Part shown: one piece after another, positions 16,200 through 25,073 of the stretch
Layout: each line of letters begins with the position of its first letter
Position numbering within the stretch: the stretch's first letter is position 1
Source of the DNA: Streptomyces pyxinicus
GTDB lineage: Bacteria; Actinomycetota; Actinomycetes; Streptomycetales; Streptomycetaceae
Assembly: GCF_024753135.1 (NCBI RefSeq)
Contig: NZ_JANUGP010000007.1
Coordinates: forward strand, 243,353 to 307,352
Direction: 5' to 3'
Length of the DNA: 64,000 nucleotides
Notes under the pieces: generated by a model
Told to the model about the DNA's origin: nothing
What the model saw: only the letters and a program-made list of their open reading frames with translations
Database searches by the model: none
Position numbers and translations under genes: made by a program

Positions 16200-17168
16200 A
16201 TGCCCGCTCGCGCCCGCCAGAAGGCCGCCGCCGTCGCCGTGCTCGGTCTGGCGCCGCTCGCCCTGACCGCGCTCGCCACCGCCCCCGCCGCCGCGCACGG
16301 CACCATGGGCGACCCGGTCAGCCGGGTCTCGCAGTGCTATGCCGAGGGGCCCGAGAGCCCCGACTCGGCCGCGTGCCGGGCGGCCGTGGCGGCGGGCGGC
16401 GCGCAGGCGCTGTACGACTGGAACGGCATCCGGATCGGTGACGCGGCCGGGCGGCACCGGCAGCTGATCCCGGACGGCAAGCTGTGCAGCGCGAACAGCG
16501 AGGAGTTCAAGGGCCTCGACCTGGCGCGCGCCGACTGGCCGGCGACGACGGTGCGCAGCGGCGCGTACACCTTCCGGTACCGGGTCACCGCCCCGCACAA
16601 GGGCACCTTCAAGGTGTACCTGACCAAGCCCGGGTACGATCCCGCCAAGCCGCTCGCCTGGTCCGAGCTGGACCTGGAGCACCCGGTGGCGACGGTCACC
16701 GACCCGGTCGCGTCGGGCGGTTTCTACACGTTCTCCGGATCGCTCCCCAAGCGCTCGGGCCGGCAGCTGCTGTACGCGGTCTGGCAGCGCTCGGACAGCC
16801 CGGAGGCGTTCTACTCCTGCTCGGACGTGGACTTCGGCGGGGGTGCCTCCGGTGCGGGCGCGGCGCCCGCCCCGACCGCCTCGGCGCCCTCCGACGCGCA
16901 GATCGCCGCCGGTGCCGGCAAGTCGACGATCGAGCACCACGGGCACGGCGACGACGACGCGAGCACCTCCGCCGAGCCGTCCGCACCGGCCGTCCCCGCC
17001 GCCGCCAACCAGCCGAAGGCGGCCGGTGCCGCGGCGGACCTCGCCGAGACCGGCGGGTCCGCGAGCACGTCGTACCTCGCGGTCGGCGGCGCGGCGGCGC
17101 TGGCGGTGGGTTCGGCGGCGCTGTTCCTGTCGGTGCGGCGGCGCGCGGCCGGCACGCACCGCCGCTGA
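16200..17168 (+). CDS. AA10 lytic polysaccharide monooxygenase with LAETG wall-sorting signal
   Basis: A 322-residue exported copper enzyme that oxidatively cleaves chitin or cellulose. The signal peptide ends after Ala32, leaving His33 as the mature N-terminus; His33 and His133 form the expected histidine brace. The AA10 domain covers about 33-213. A Ser/Ala/Pro linker follows (about 214-280). The C-terminus is a canonical sorting signal: LAETG at 281-285, a hydrophobic stretch about 291-311, and an Arg-rich tail. LAXTG is recognised by class E sortases in Streptomyces, so the enzyme is probably fixed to the cell wall. ATG 16200 follows GGAGGAA. A strong terminator comes directly after the stop. 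Confidence 0.92.
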   Translation: MPARARQKAAAVAVLGLAPLALTALATAPAAAHGTMGDPVSRVSQCYAEGPESPDSAACRAAVAAGGAQALYDWNGIRIGDAAGRHRQLIPDGKLCSANSEEFKGLDLARADWPATTVRSGAYTFRYRVTAPHKGTFKVYLTKPGYDPAKPLAWSELDLEHPVATVTDPVASGGFYTFSGSLPKRSGRQLLYAVWQRSDSPEAFYSCSDVDFGGGASGAGAAPAPTASAPSDAQIAAGAGKSTIEHHGHGDDDASTSAEPSAPAVPAAANQPKAAGAAADLAETGGSASTSYLAVGGAAALAVGSAALFLSVRRRAAGTHRR

Positions 17169-17172
17169 GGGT

Positions 17173-17211
17173 TCCGGGTCCTGTCCGGCGGCTCAGGCCG
17201 GACAGGACCCG
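17173..17211. terminator. bidirectional terminator between LPMO and lipase genes
   Basis: A perfect 15-bp inverted repeat (CCGGGTCCTGTCCGG and its complement) with a 9-nt loop sits between two convergent genes and can serve both. Confidence 0.88.
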
Positions 17212-17218
17212 GCGCGGG

Positions 17219-18079
17219 TCAGCTGAAGGCCGACGCGCAGGTGGTGGCGGTGGCGTGGGCCGGGTCGAGCGCGTTGGCGACCTCGTGGAAGGCGATGCGG
17301 TCGAAGAGTCCGATCGCCACGTGTTCGGAGAGGTCGAGCGGGCACAGGTCCTGGAGCAGGACGTTGCGGACGCCGGAGCCGCTGAGGTATTGGCTCTGCC
17401 AGGGTGTGGCCACCTCGTCGTACTTGGTGGCGATCACGGTGTAGCGCACGCCGGGGACGGTGTCGCCGCCCGCGTTGAGCTTGGTGAGGAAGGCGGAACC
17501 GGGGATCTGGTCGGCGAGGCCCGGGGTGGTGGCCTTGACCAGGTCCTCGGCGCCGGGGAAGTACGGCAGCAGGTTGGTCAGGCCGCTGAGGGTGGCGCCG
17601 TGGTTGTCGGGGGCGATGCCGACGAGCGCGTTCACCTTGGCGGCGCCGCCGAGGAACTTCAGGTAGTAGCGGGGCATCATGCCGCCCTGGGAGTGCCCGA
17701 CGAGGTCGGTCTCCGTGGCGCCGGTGGCGGCGAGCACCTTGTCGACGTAGGCGGAGAGCTGCTCGGCCGACGTGTCGATGGGGCCGAGTCCGTGGAAGAG
17801 CGGTACGCCGGTCAACTGCCCGTAGTCGAGGGAGTAGACGCAGTACCCGCGGTCCTTGAGGTAGGGGGCCAGCGAGATCCAGTTGTCGACCGAGTTGCCC
17901 AGGGTGCCGTGGACCAGGACGACGGGGTGGGGGTGGGCGGTGGAGGGCTTGCAGGAGAAGTCGTTCCAGCCGCTGCTCGGCGCGGTGGCGGCGTGGGCGG
18001 TGGCGGCGGGGAGGGTGGCGACGGCGGCGGTGAGGAGCAGCGCGGCGAGGGGTCTGAGCACTCGCTTCCAGGGCAGCAT
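17219..18079 (-). CDS. secreted alpha/beta-hydrolase lipase (lipase class 2 type)
   Basis: A 286-residue secreted lipase or esterase. The signal peptide is clear (residues 1-30, ending AHA). The oxyanion motif VVLVHGTLG comes at about 53-61, nucleophile Ser130 is in GHSQGG, and likely acid Asp221 (KYDEVATP) and His253 (SEHVAIG) follow. Four cysteines (43, 80, 246, 281) could form two disulfides. Lipase class 2 members act on triacylglycerols or long-chain esters. ATG 18079 is preferred over an in-frame start at 18154 because AAGGAG is 9 bases upstream and the signal peptide begins there. It lies convergent with the LPMO gene. Confidence 0.9.
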   Translation of the reverse strand: MLPWKRVLRPLAALLLTAAVATLPAATAHAATAPSSGWNDFSCKPSTAHPHPVVLVHGTLGNSVDNWISLAPYLKDRGYCVYSLDYGQLTGVPLFHGLGPIDTSAEQLSAYVDKVLAATGATETDLVGHSQGGMMPRYYLKFLGGAAKVNALVGIAPDNHGATLSGLTNLLPYFPGAEDLVKATTPGLADQIPGSAFLTKLNAGGDTVPGVRYTVIATKYDEVATPWQSQYLSGSGVRNVLLQDLCPLDLSEHVAIGLFDRIAFHEVANALDPAHATATTCASAFS

Positions 18080-18249
18080 CGGGTGATCTCCTTGCGGCTC
18101 AAGGGAGGTACGACGGCCTAACCCTGTGATCCGGATCACGAGGATGCTGTTCACTCGTCAAGTTACGGGCGAGTAGCGCAGGTGTGAAGTTACGCGTCAG
18201 TAAAAACTTCCGGCGTCAACCATCGCGCACCATGCCGGCTGACGATCCG

Positions 18250-18657
18250 TCACCAAGCGGGCCTGATCGGACCGTAGGGCGCGAGGCGCGCCAGACGTTC
18301 CCGCAACGCGCGCACCTCACCCTCGCCCAGCAGTTCGACCCATCCCCCGACCACCTCGGCGGCAGCCGCTTCCGCCGCCCGGGTGCAGGCCCGCCCCCGC
18401 TCGGTCAGCACGATCAACTTGGCCCGCGCGTCCCCGGGACGCGGCCGCCGCTCGGCGTACCCCTTGCGTACGATCTCGTCCACCAACTGGCTCGCCGCCT
18501 GTTTGGTGACACCGAGGTGCGCGGCGAGTTCGGTGACACCGGCCCCGTCGGGGGCGAGCCGGGCGAAGGCGAAGCCGTGGGCGGGCCGCACATCCGCGAA
18601 GCCGCGCGCCACCACCCCGTCCTGGATGCGCTGCGTCAGGTCGCCGGCCGGGGACAC
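18250..18657 (-). CDS. MarR-family transcriptional regulator
   Basis: About 135 residues with a MarR winged helix: GVTELAAHLGVTKQAASQLVDEIVRKGYAERRPRP, followed by the wing and ALIVLTERG-type segment, then C-terminal dimer helices. Its ligand and targets are unknown. The 5' end is uncertain: the frame is open far upstream, there is no good ribosome site, and GTG 18657 is only the most plausible start. It is downstream of the ImuB-like gene on the same strand with about 155 bases between, and its N-terminal part abuts an opposite-strand open frame at 18659-18796. Confidence 0.8.
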   Translation of the reverse strand: MSPAGDLTQRIQDGVVARGFADVRPAHGFAFARLAPDGAGVTELAAHLGVTKQAASQLVDEIVRKGYAERRPRPGDARAKLIVLTERGRACTRAAEAAAAEVVGGWVELLGEGEVRALRERLARLAPYGPIRPAW

Positions 18658-18658
18658 G

Positions 18659-18796
18659 GTGATCGTCAACGCCGGTGCCACGCTGGGCGTGGAGAACACC
18701 GCCGACCACACCGCGATCTCCTGGGTCACCACCTCCGTCGGCCTGGCGGCGGAGCTGGCCGACGGCACCCGGCTCACCCCGCCGTGGGCCAACTGA
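18659..18796 (+). CDS. possible 45-residue protein in the MarR upstream region
   Basis: A short GTG-initiated frame on the strand opposite to its neighbours, with GGGG 5 bases before the start. The product has a protein-like composition (MIVNAGATLGVENTADHTAI and onward, ending LTPPWAN) and no family I recognise. Third positions are GC-rich, but the antisense frame is GC-rich in register too, so codon bias does not prove coding. It could equally be the remnant of a lost gene or plain intergenic DNA. Confidence 0.25.
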   Translation: MIVNAGATLGVENTADHTAISWVTTSVGLAAELADGTRLTPPWAN

Positions 18797-18812
18797 GCGG
18801 TGCGGGAAGGGA

Positions 18813-19787
18813 TCAGGCCGCGAGTGTCCCCGGCATCACCGCTCGTGGCCCGAACTTCGCTCGCGCGCGGTCCGCGACCTCCTCGATGCGGCGGACCTTC
18901 TCGTCCACGGGGTCGAAGGTGAGCTGGTGGGAGGCCTGGTCGGCGGGGGTCAGGCCCTCGGCGCGCAGGGTGAGCGCGCGGACCCGGGCGCGCTGGAGGC
19001 CGAGCGCCCCGTAACCGCCGTAGGCCGCCTCGGTCAGGGCCGCCGAGCGCGCGGTCGGCTCCTTCAGGGTGCGGGTGCGCACGGTCGAGGAACGGTCGGC
19101 GTAGCGCACGGTGAGGGTCAGGGTGCGGCAGACCTTCCCGATCGCGCGCAGCCGGGCGCCGATCTCCTCGGCGGCCGACAGCAGCGCCCTGCGATGCCGT
19201 TCGGGGTCCAACTCGTCCACGTCGAAGACGCGTTCGGCGAGCAGGGAGCGGGAGACGCCGTTCGGGACGACCCGGCTCCGGTCGATTCCGGCGGCCTTCT
19301 CGCGCAGGTCGCGGCCCGCCCGCGCGCCGATCAGCCGCTGGAGCGTGGACAGCGGCGCGGCGGCGACCAGGCCGAGGGTGTCCAGGCCGTACTCGCCCAG
19401 GGTGCGGGCGGTCGCCGCCCCGACGCCGGGCAGGACGGCCACCGGCCGGCCGGCGAGGAACTCCGCGAGGGCGTCGGGTGCTTCGGGCGCGGCGCGGGTC
19501 ACCCCGGGCCGGGCGTCGCGCAGGGCCACGCGGGCCGACATCGGGCCCGGGCCGGCGCCGATCGCGCAGTCGACGCCGTACCGGGCGAGGGCCCGGACCC
19601 GGATCACCGAGGCCAGTTCCCCGGCGGTGCGCCCGAAGTACCGCTCGGCGCCCCGGAGATCGGCCAGCGCTCCGTCGGGCGGCAGCGCCTCCACCACCGG
19701 TGTGAACTCCTCCAGCAGCCCGAGCAGCCCCGGCAGGGCCGCCTCGTGCGCCGACGGCAGCTGGAAACATACGCAGAGGATGGTCAT
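18813..19787 (-). CDS. ImuB-like, probably non-catalytic Y-family polymerase
   Basis: A 324-residue relative of Y-family DNA polymerases. The N-terminus starts MTILCVCFQLP, so the first catalytic aspartate of active Y polymerases is absent, and the second site reads PPDGALADLRG, as in ImuB. A helix-hairpin-helix region (LPGVGAATARTLGEYGLDTLGLV) and a little-finger domain follow. ImuB proteins do not copy DNA but link DnaE2 to the sliding clamp in damage-induced mutagenesis. ATG 19787 overlaps the dnaE2 stop as ATGA, so the two are coupled. No imuA homologue lies next to it. I infer a mutasome part. Confidence 0.85.
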   Translation of the reverse strand: MTILCVCFQLPSAHEAALPGLLGLLEEFTPVVEALPPDGALADLRGAERYFGRTAGELASVIRVRALARYGVDCAIGAGPGPMSARVALRDARPGVTRAAPEAPDALAEFLAGRPVAVLPGVGAATARTLGEYGLDTLGLVAAAPLSTLQRLIGARAGRDLREKAAGIDRSRVVPNGVSRSLLAERVFDVDELDPERHRRALLSAAEEIGARLRAIGKVCRTLTLTVRYADRSSTVRTRTLKEPTARSAALTEAAYGGYGALGLQRARVRALTLRAEGLTPADQASHQLTFDPVDEKVRRIEEVADRARAKFGPRAVMPGTLAA

Positions 19788-22700
19788 CCCGCACTCCCCG
19801 GACTCTGGTGCCACAACTTCCTCATCGCCGCGGGCCCTTGCGCGGCCTCCTGTCCCGCCGGGCGCAGATCGGCCCAGGGGTGCATCTCGTAGCCCGTGGG
19901 CATGCGGATCGTCCGGTCCGCCATCGGGTCCCGGGCCGCGGAGCCGGCCGGGGCGGGCCGTCCCTCGGAGCCGGCGAGCCGGGCCCGGGCCGGGCCGTCG
20001 CCGTCCGCCGGCGGTCCGCCCCCGGCACCCCCGGTGTCGCCGGTGTCCCCCGCGCCGCCGAGCGGTTCGGCGAGCCGGGCGGCGACCTGGTCGAGGCCGC
20101 CCTCGGCGCGCAGTTCGGCCAGATCGGCGAGGTTCCAGGCGGCGGAGCCCACCACACTCAGGCTGCGCGGGCCGCGCCGCTGCACCACACCGCGCACCAG
20201 CAGCAGCCAGGAGTGGAAGACGGTGTGCGCGCAGGCGTCGTGGGAGTCGTCGAAGAAGGCCAGGTCGACCAGGCCGCTCCCGTCGTCCAGCGTGGAGAAG
20301 ATGACCCGCTTGCCGGAACGGATCGGCGGCGTCTGGGTGGCCGCCTTGGCGCCCGCCACCAGCACGGTCTCGCCGTGCCGCGTCTCGCGCAGCCGGCGCG
20401 CCGAGACCACGCCCAGCTCCCGGAGGAACTCCCGGTGGTCGTCCATCAGATTGCGCGAGGCGTCCATGGAGAGCACGCCCAGCTCGGCGCTGAGCCGTTC
20501 CGCCGGCGACAGGTCGGGCAGTCCGGCCGGTGCCGTCTTCCGCCCTCCGGCCAGCGGGAGTTGGCCCCCGCCGCCGCCCCGGGCGCCCCGGTGCAGCTCG
20601 GTCAGGTGCAGTTGCAGGTCGCGCCGGTTGGCGCCGAACGCGTCCAGCGCGCCCACCTGGGCCAGCCGGCCGGCGAGCGGGCGGCTCGGCCGGGCCCGCT
20701 CCCAGAAGTCCAGCAGGGAGGAGTAGGGCCGGCCGGCCTCGATCCGCGCCGCCTCGGCCTCGCTGATGTCGTGCACGTCGGAGAGGGCGAGCCGGAGCCC
20801 CCACACCCGGGGTGATTCAGACACCAGTTCGACCCTGTGTGCGACCCCGGAGGCGTTGACGTCCAGCGGCAGGATGGGCACCCCGCGCCGCCGGGCGTCC
20901 GCCAGCAGCAGCCGCTTGGGGTACATCCCGGGGTCGTGCGTGAGCAGTCCGGCGTAGAAGGCGGCGGGGTGGTGCGTCTTCAGCCACGCCGACTGGTAGG
21001 TCGGCACCGCGAAGGCGACCGCGTGCGCCTTGCAGAAGCCGTAGGAGCCGAAGGCCTCCACGATCTCCCAGGTCCGCTGGATCGTCTCCGCGCCGTATCC
21101 CCGGGCCGCCGTGTGCTGGGCGAACCAGACCTTGATACGGGCCTGCGACTCCGGGTCGGACAGCCCGCGCCGGACCCGGTCGGCCTCGCCCCGGCCGCAG
21201 CCGGTCATGATCGCGACGATGTCGATGATCTGCTCGTGGAAGACGACGACCCCGTACGTCCCCTTCAGCGGCCCCTCCAGGTCGGGGTGCGGATAGCGCA
21301 CCGGCGCCCGCCCGTGCCGGGCCTCGATGAACGGCCGCACCATGTCGGCGGCGACCGGACCGGGCCGGAACAGCGAGATGTCGACCACCAGGTCGTCGAA
21401 GGTGCTCGGCTGGAGCCGCCCGATCAGGTCCCGCTGGCCCGGCGACTCGATCTGGAAGCAGCCGAGCGTCTCGGTGGAGCGCACCAGCCCGTACGTCGCC
21501 GGGTCGTCCGGCGTGAGCGCGTCCAGGTCGATCCGCTCACCCATCGCCCGCCGCACCTCGGCGACCGCGTGCGCCATCGCCGACTGCATCCGCACGCCCA
21601 GCACGTCCAGCTTGAGCAGCCCGAGGTCCTCCACGTCCTCCTTGTCGAACTGCGCCATCGGCAGCCCCTCGCCGCTGGTCGGCACCACCGGCGTCCGGGC
21701 GAGCAGGGAGGCGTCGGAGAGCAGCACCCCGCACGGGTGCATGGCGACCCCGCGCGGCAGCGCGTCCAGCGCCTCGACCAGTTCCCAGAGCCTGCCGTAC
21801 CGCTCCCGCTCCCCCGCCAGCCGCTTCAGCTCGGGCAGTTCACCGAGGGCCGCGCGGGCGTCGCGGGCCCGGATGTGCGGGAAGGACTTGGCGACCCGGT
21901 CGATCTCGGCCGGGTCCATGGACAGGGCGGCGCCCACGTCCCGGATCGCGTGCCGGACCCGGTAGGTCTCCGGCATGGCGACGGTGGCGACCCGCTCCTC
22001 GCCGAACCTGGCGATGATCGCCCGGTACACCTCCAGGCGGCGCGCGGACTCCACGTCGATGTCGATGTCGGGCAGCACCACCCGCTCCTTGGACAGGAAG
22101 CGCTCCATCAGCAGCCCGTGCTCGACGGGGTCGGCGTGCGCGATCCCGAGCAGATGGTTGACGAGCGACCCGGCGCCGGAACCGCGCGCCGCCACCCGGA
22201 TGCCCATCTCCCGTACGTCGTCCACCACTTGGGCGACGGTGAGGAAGTAGGAGGCGAAACCGTGGAAGGCGATGACGTCCAGTTCGTCGTGCATCCGCTC
22301 CCAGTAGGCGCGCCGGCCGCCGAGGCCGAGCCGGACCATGCCCGCCGCCGCCCGCGAGGCGAGGGCGCGCTGGGCGGTGCGCCGGCCGGCGCCGACGAGG
22401 TGCGGTTCGGGGAAGTGGACGGTGCCGATGCCGAGGTCGTCCTCGGGGTCGACCCGGCACTCGGCCGCGGTGGCCCCGGTCTGCTCCAGCAGCCGGAGGG
22501 CGGTGTCGCGCCGGTAGCCGGCCGCCTCCACCACCCGTTCGGCCGCCCGGAGCATGGTCCGCGCGTCCTTCAGCCAGGCCTCGCCCGGGTCCGGCTCCCG
22601 GCGCGGGTCGATCGGCACCAGGCGCCGGGCGGCGTCCAGCACGTCGGCGACCGGGCCCTGGCCGGGGTCGGCGTAGCGGACGGCGTTGCTCAGCACGGGC

Positions 22701-23425
22701 CGTATCCGCTGCTCGGCGGCGAAGCCGACGGTGCGGGCGGCGAGCCGCAGGGAGCCGGACCCGGTGCCGGTGCGGCCGTGCCAGACAGCCTCCAGGCGCA
22801 GCGCGTCGCCGTAGACCTCGCGCCAGGGGGCGAGCAGGGTGGCGGCCCGGTCGGGTCGGCCCTCGGCGAGCGCGCGGCCCACGTCGGAGGCGGGGCCGAG
22901 CAGGACGATCAGGCCCTCGCCCGGCTGGGCGGACCAGGGCAGCAGCGGGGTGCCGGCGCCGTCCGCGTGGGCGGCGGTGACGAGCCGGCACAGACCGGCC
23001 CAGCCCCGGGCGCCGTCCCGGGCGAGGAAGGTGACCCGGGGCGCCGACTCGTCGAGGAAGGCGCCGCCCCGCACCGGAGTGCGCCGCCGCTCCCAGGCGC
23101 CGGGCCCGGTGACGGAGCCGGCCTGGGCGACCCGCCCGGCCTGACCGACCACTTCCGGCCGTCCGGCGGGCAGACCCCCGAGCCGGCCCCGGCCTCGGGC
23201 GGCCTCCGCCGTCCCGACCGCCAGGTCCACCCCGAACAGCGGGCGGACGCCCGCCGCGGCGCAGGCCTTGGCGAAGCGGACCGTGCCGGCGAGGGTGTCG
23301 CGGTCGGTGAGGGCGAGGGCGTCCATGCCCCGCTCGAAGGCGCGCTCGGCCAGCCGCTCCGGGTGGGAGGCCCCGTACCTCAGGGAGAACCCGGAGGCGG
23401 TGTGCAGATGCGCGAACCCCGGCAC
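19784..23425 (-). CDS. dnaE2: error-prone DNA polymerase III alpha subunit DnaE2
   Basis: About 1213 residues, the normal size for DnaE2. The N-terminal PHP domain starts FAHLHTASGFSLRYG. The polymerase palm includes LPDIDIDVESARR with catalytic aspartates. Fingers and helix-hairpin-helix segments follow, and an OB-fold region is near residues 1050-1130. DnaE2 carries out translesion and mutagenic synthesis after DNA damage. I place the start at GTG 23425, because GGGAGG lies 5 bases upstream; GTG 23440 is also possible. It is the first gene of a coupled pair with the ImuB-like gene. SOS-box-like sites at 23461-23534 suggest LexA control. Confidence 0.94.
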   Translation of the reverse strand: MPGFAHLHTASGFSLRYGASHPERLAERAFERGMDALALTDRDTLAGTVRFAKACAAAGVRPLFGVDLAVGTAEAARGRGRLGGLPAGRPEVVGQAGRVAQAGSVTGPGAWERRRTPVRGGAFLDESAPRVTFLARDGARGWAGLCRLVTAAHADGAGTPLLPWSAQPGEGLIVLLGPASDVGRALAEGRPDRAATLLAPWREVYGDALRLEAVWHGRTGTGSGSLRLAARTVGFAAEQRIRPVLSNAVRYADPGQGPVADVLDAARRLVPIDPRREPDPGEAWLKDARTMLRAAERVVEAAGYRRDTALRLLEQTGATAAECRVDPEDDLGIGTVHFPEPHLVGAGRRTAQRALASRAAAGMVRLGLGGRRAYWERMHDELDVIAFHGFASYFLTVAQVVDDVREMGIRVAARGSGAGSLVNHLLGIAHADPVEHGLLMERFLSKERVVLPDIDIDVESARRLEVYRAIIARFGEERVATVAMPETYRVRHAIRDVGAALSMDPAEIDRVAKSFPHIRARDARAALGELPELKRLAGERERYGRLWELVEALDALPRGVAMHPCGVLLSDASLLARTPVVPTSGEGLPMAQFDKEDVEDLGLLKLDVLGVRMQSAMAHAVAEVRRAMGERIDLDALTPDDPATYGLVRSTETLGCFQIESPGQRDLIGRLQPSTFDDLVVDISLFRPGPVAADMVRPFIEARHGRAPVRYPHPDLEGPLKGTYGVVVFHEQIIDIVAIMTGCGRGEADRVRRGLSDPESQARIKVWFAQHTAARGYGAETIQRTWEIVEAFGSYGFCKAHAVAFAVPTYQSAWLKTHHPAAFYAGLLTHDPGMYPKRLLLADARRRGVPILPLDVNASGVAHRVELVSESPRVWGLRLALSDVHDISEAEAARIEAGRPYSSLLDFWERARPSRPLAGRLAQVGALDAFGANRRDLQLHLTELHRGARGGGGGQLPLAGGRKTAPAGLPDLSPAERLSAELGVLSMDASRNLMDDHREFLRELGVVSARRLRETRHGETVLVAGAKAATQTPPIRSGKRVIFSTLDDGSGLVDLAFFDDSHDACAHTVFHSWLLLVRGVVQRRGPRSLSVVGSAAWNLADLAELRAEGGLDQVAARLAEPLGGAGDTGDTGGAGGGPPADGDGPARARLAGSEGRPAPAGSAARDPMADRTIRMPTGYEMHPWADLRPAGQEAAQGPAAMRKLWHQSPGSAG

Positions 23426-23460
23426 ACCCACCTCCCGCACTCGTGAGCCCCGAACAGCTC

Positions 23461-23534
23461 TCGAACATCACTCTTCGAACATCAGTTCCCTACTTCCTCA
23501 CCCACCATACCCTCATTCTCGAACGTGTGTACGA
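23461..23534 (-). promoter_or_regulatory. candidate LexA/SOS operator region of dnaE2
   Basis: At 23519-23534 the sequence TCGAACGTGTGTACGA matches the actinobacterial SOS box TCGAAC-N4-GTTCGA with one mismatch. Two more half-sites TCGAAC, in a repeated TCGAACATCA, stand at 23461-23466 and 23475-23480. The region is AT-richer than its surroundings and lies just before dnaE2. LexA binding is inferred from the match. Confidence 0.6.
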
Positions 23535-23574
23535 CTAGCGTTCGGGCGCCTCCCACCTGCGCAAACACCGGAAA

Positions 23575-23616
23575 GCGCGGCCTCTCACCCCGGAAACCCG
23601 GAGTGAGAGGCCGCGC
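23575..23616 (-). terminator. terminator downstream of the first S1 protease
   Basis: A perfect 14-bp outer stem (GCGCGGCCTCTCAC with its complement) encloses an inner CCGG/CCGG hairpin with a small loop. It lies 18 bases past the stop of the protease gene at 23635. Confidence 0.85.
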
Positions 23617-23634
23617 CGGAAGGACGCCGCCGGG

Positions 23635-24717
23635 TCAGCCGATCTCGGTGCCCGTCCCCGACAGGGCCGCGGTGACCGGCTGGAAGAAGGTCTCCCCGCC
23701 GGAGGTGCAGTCCCCGCTGCCGCCGGAGGTCAGGCCGATCGCCTTGTCCCCGGAGAAGAGCGGACCGCCGCTGTCGCCGGGCTCGGCGCACACGTCGGTC
23801 TGGATCAGTCCGCTGACCGTGCCCTCGGAGTAGTTCACGGTGGCGTTCAGACCGGTGACCGTGCCGTCGTGCACCTGGGTGGTCGAGCCGCTGCGGGTCA
23901 CCTTCATGCCCACGGTGGCCTCGGCGGCGCCGGTGATCTGCTGGGCGGAGCCGTTGTACAGGTCGACCTCGCTCGGGTGGTCCACCTCGGCCGTGTACTT
24001 CACCAGGCCGTAGTCGGTGCCCGGGAAGTGGGACTCCGCGTTCCGCCCGATCTCCTTGCCGTCGGAGTCCGTCCAGGTGGAGATGTCCGCCGTGCAGTGG
24101 CCCGCGGTCAGGAAGTACGGCTGCCCGCCCTTGACCACGTTGAAGCCGAGCGAGCAGCGCCCGCCCGAGCCGTTGATCGCGTCGCCGCCGGCGATGAAGG
24201 GCTTGAACTCCCCCTTCGACCGCTTCAGCTCGGCCTTGCCGCCGAGCCCCTCGACCACCTTGCCCAGCTTGGCCAAGGCGGCGCCGGAGACGGTCCGGTC
24301 GGCGGTGACCACGACCCTGTCGCCGACCGGGTCGATCGCCCAGGAGGTGCCCGGGATGGTCGCGTCCTTCTTCAGCGTCGCCCGCGCGGAGCCGAGGTCG
24401 GCGAGGGAGTGGGCGACGATTCTGGCCTTGGCCCCGGCCGCCTCGACGGTCCTGGCCGCGGCCTTGTCGAGCACGTTGACGACGAGGCGCCGGGCCTTGG
24501 CGTCGTAGTAGCTGCCCGCCGTGCCGGCGCCCAGGTCGTCGCCGAGCCGGGAGGCGAGCTTTCCGGCCGCCGGGGCGGACAGGGTCCGGGGCTCGGGGGT
24601 GGACTTCACGGGTTCGCTGGCGTTCGCGTTCTGCAAGGTGACGCCCGCTGCGAGCAGGGCGGCAACGCCCGCTCCGGCCAGGGCGGTACGCCGCCCTGCT
24701 ATCCGTCGGTGCTTCAA
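23635..24717 (-). CDS. secreted S1A protease with alpha-lytic-type prodomain (streptogrisin-like)
   Basis: A 360-residue pre-pro-protease. The signal peptide is about 1-34. The prodomain covers about 35-174 and acts as an intramolecular chaperone in this family. The mature enzyme starts near IAGGDAIN at 175, with His207 (TAGHCT), Asp235 (GTDYGLV) and Ser316 (GDSGGPL). Two disulfides are likely: Cys188-Cys208 and Cys310-Cys337. The start is TTG at 24717: AGGAGG is 7 bases upstream, and the protein then begins with the usual MKHRRI-type signal; the in-frame ATG upstream at 24879 would put a long cysteine-bearing segment before the signal. It is followed by a terminator and paired with a paralogue upstream. 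Confidence 0.92.
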   Translation of the reverse strand: MKHRRIAGRRTALAGAGVAALLAAGVTLQNANASEPVKSTPEPRTLSAPAAGKLASRLGDDLGAGTAGSYYDAKARRLVVNVLDKAAARTVEAAGAKARIVAHSLADLGSARATLKKDATIPGTSWAIDPVGDRVVVTADRTVSGAALAKLGKVVEGLGGKAELKRSKGEFKPFIAGGDAINGSGGRCSLGFNVVKGGQPYFLTAGHCTADISTWTDSDGKEIGRNAESHFPGTDYGLVKYTAEVDHPSEVDLYNGSAQQITGAAEATVGMKVTRSGSTTQVHDGTVTGLNATVNYSEGTVSGLIQTDVCAEPGDSGGPLFSGDKAIGLTSGGSGDCTSGGETFFQPVTAALSGTGTEIG

Positions 24718-24995
24718 CTCACGTCCTCCTGTGGGGGGTCGGCCGGGCAGGTTGTGGGGACCTGACGGGCCGGAAGGCTGGTTGACGGGCGCCCACTCTT
24801 CCGAACCGCACAGGGAGCACACAAGGTCGACTTCAGGACGCGCGCACGGAGCGGGTCCGCGCGCCCCGGCCGCCGGCAACGCGCCTCCTCCAGGGGGGGA
24901 ATTCGCTCAGCAAACACTACGTGCGAGTAACCGGTAAGCGGACCGTCACCGTCCGCCCTGGCCGAAAACCGTCTCTTGCGCCCCGGGCACACCAA

Positions 24996-25029
24996 GAGCC
25001 CCCGCACGCGCCGTGGCGTACGGGGGCTC
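24996..25029 (-). terminator. terminator of the second S1 protease
   Basis: A 9-bp stem (GAGCCCCCG / CGGGGGCTC) is extended by an inner ACGC/GCGT pairing, 45 bases past the protease stop at 25074. The remaining ~280 bases up to 24717 hold no gene and should carry the promoter of the first protease. Confidence 0.82.
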
Positions 25030-25073
25030 GGTGGAGCGGAAGGGTGCAGCGGTGGAGCGGAGGGGAGGGGCCG

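Noticed and set aside
20837..23446. An 869-residue open frame on the plus strand
   Set aside because: It is exactly antisense to dnaE2, low in complexity and without motifs or a ribosome site.
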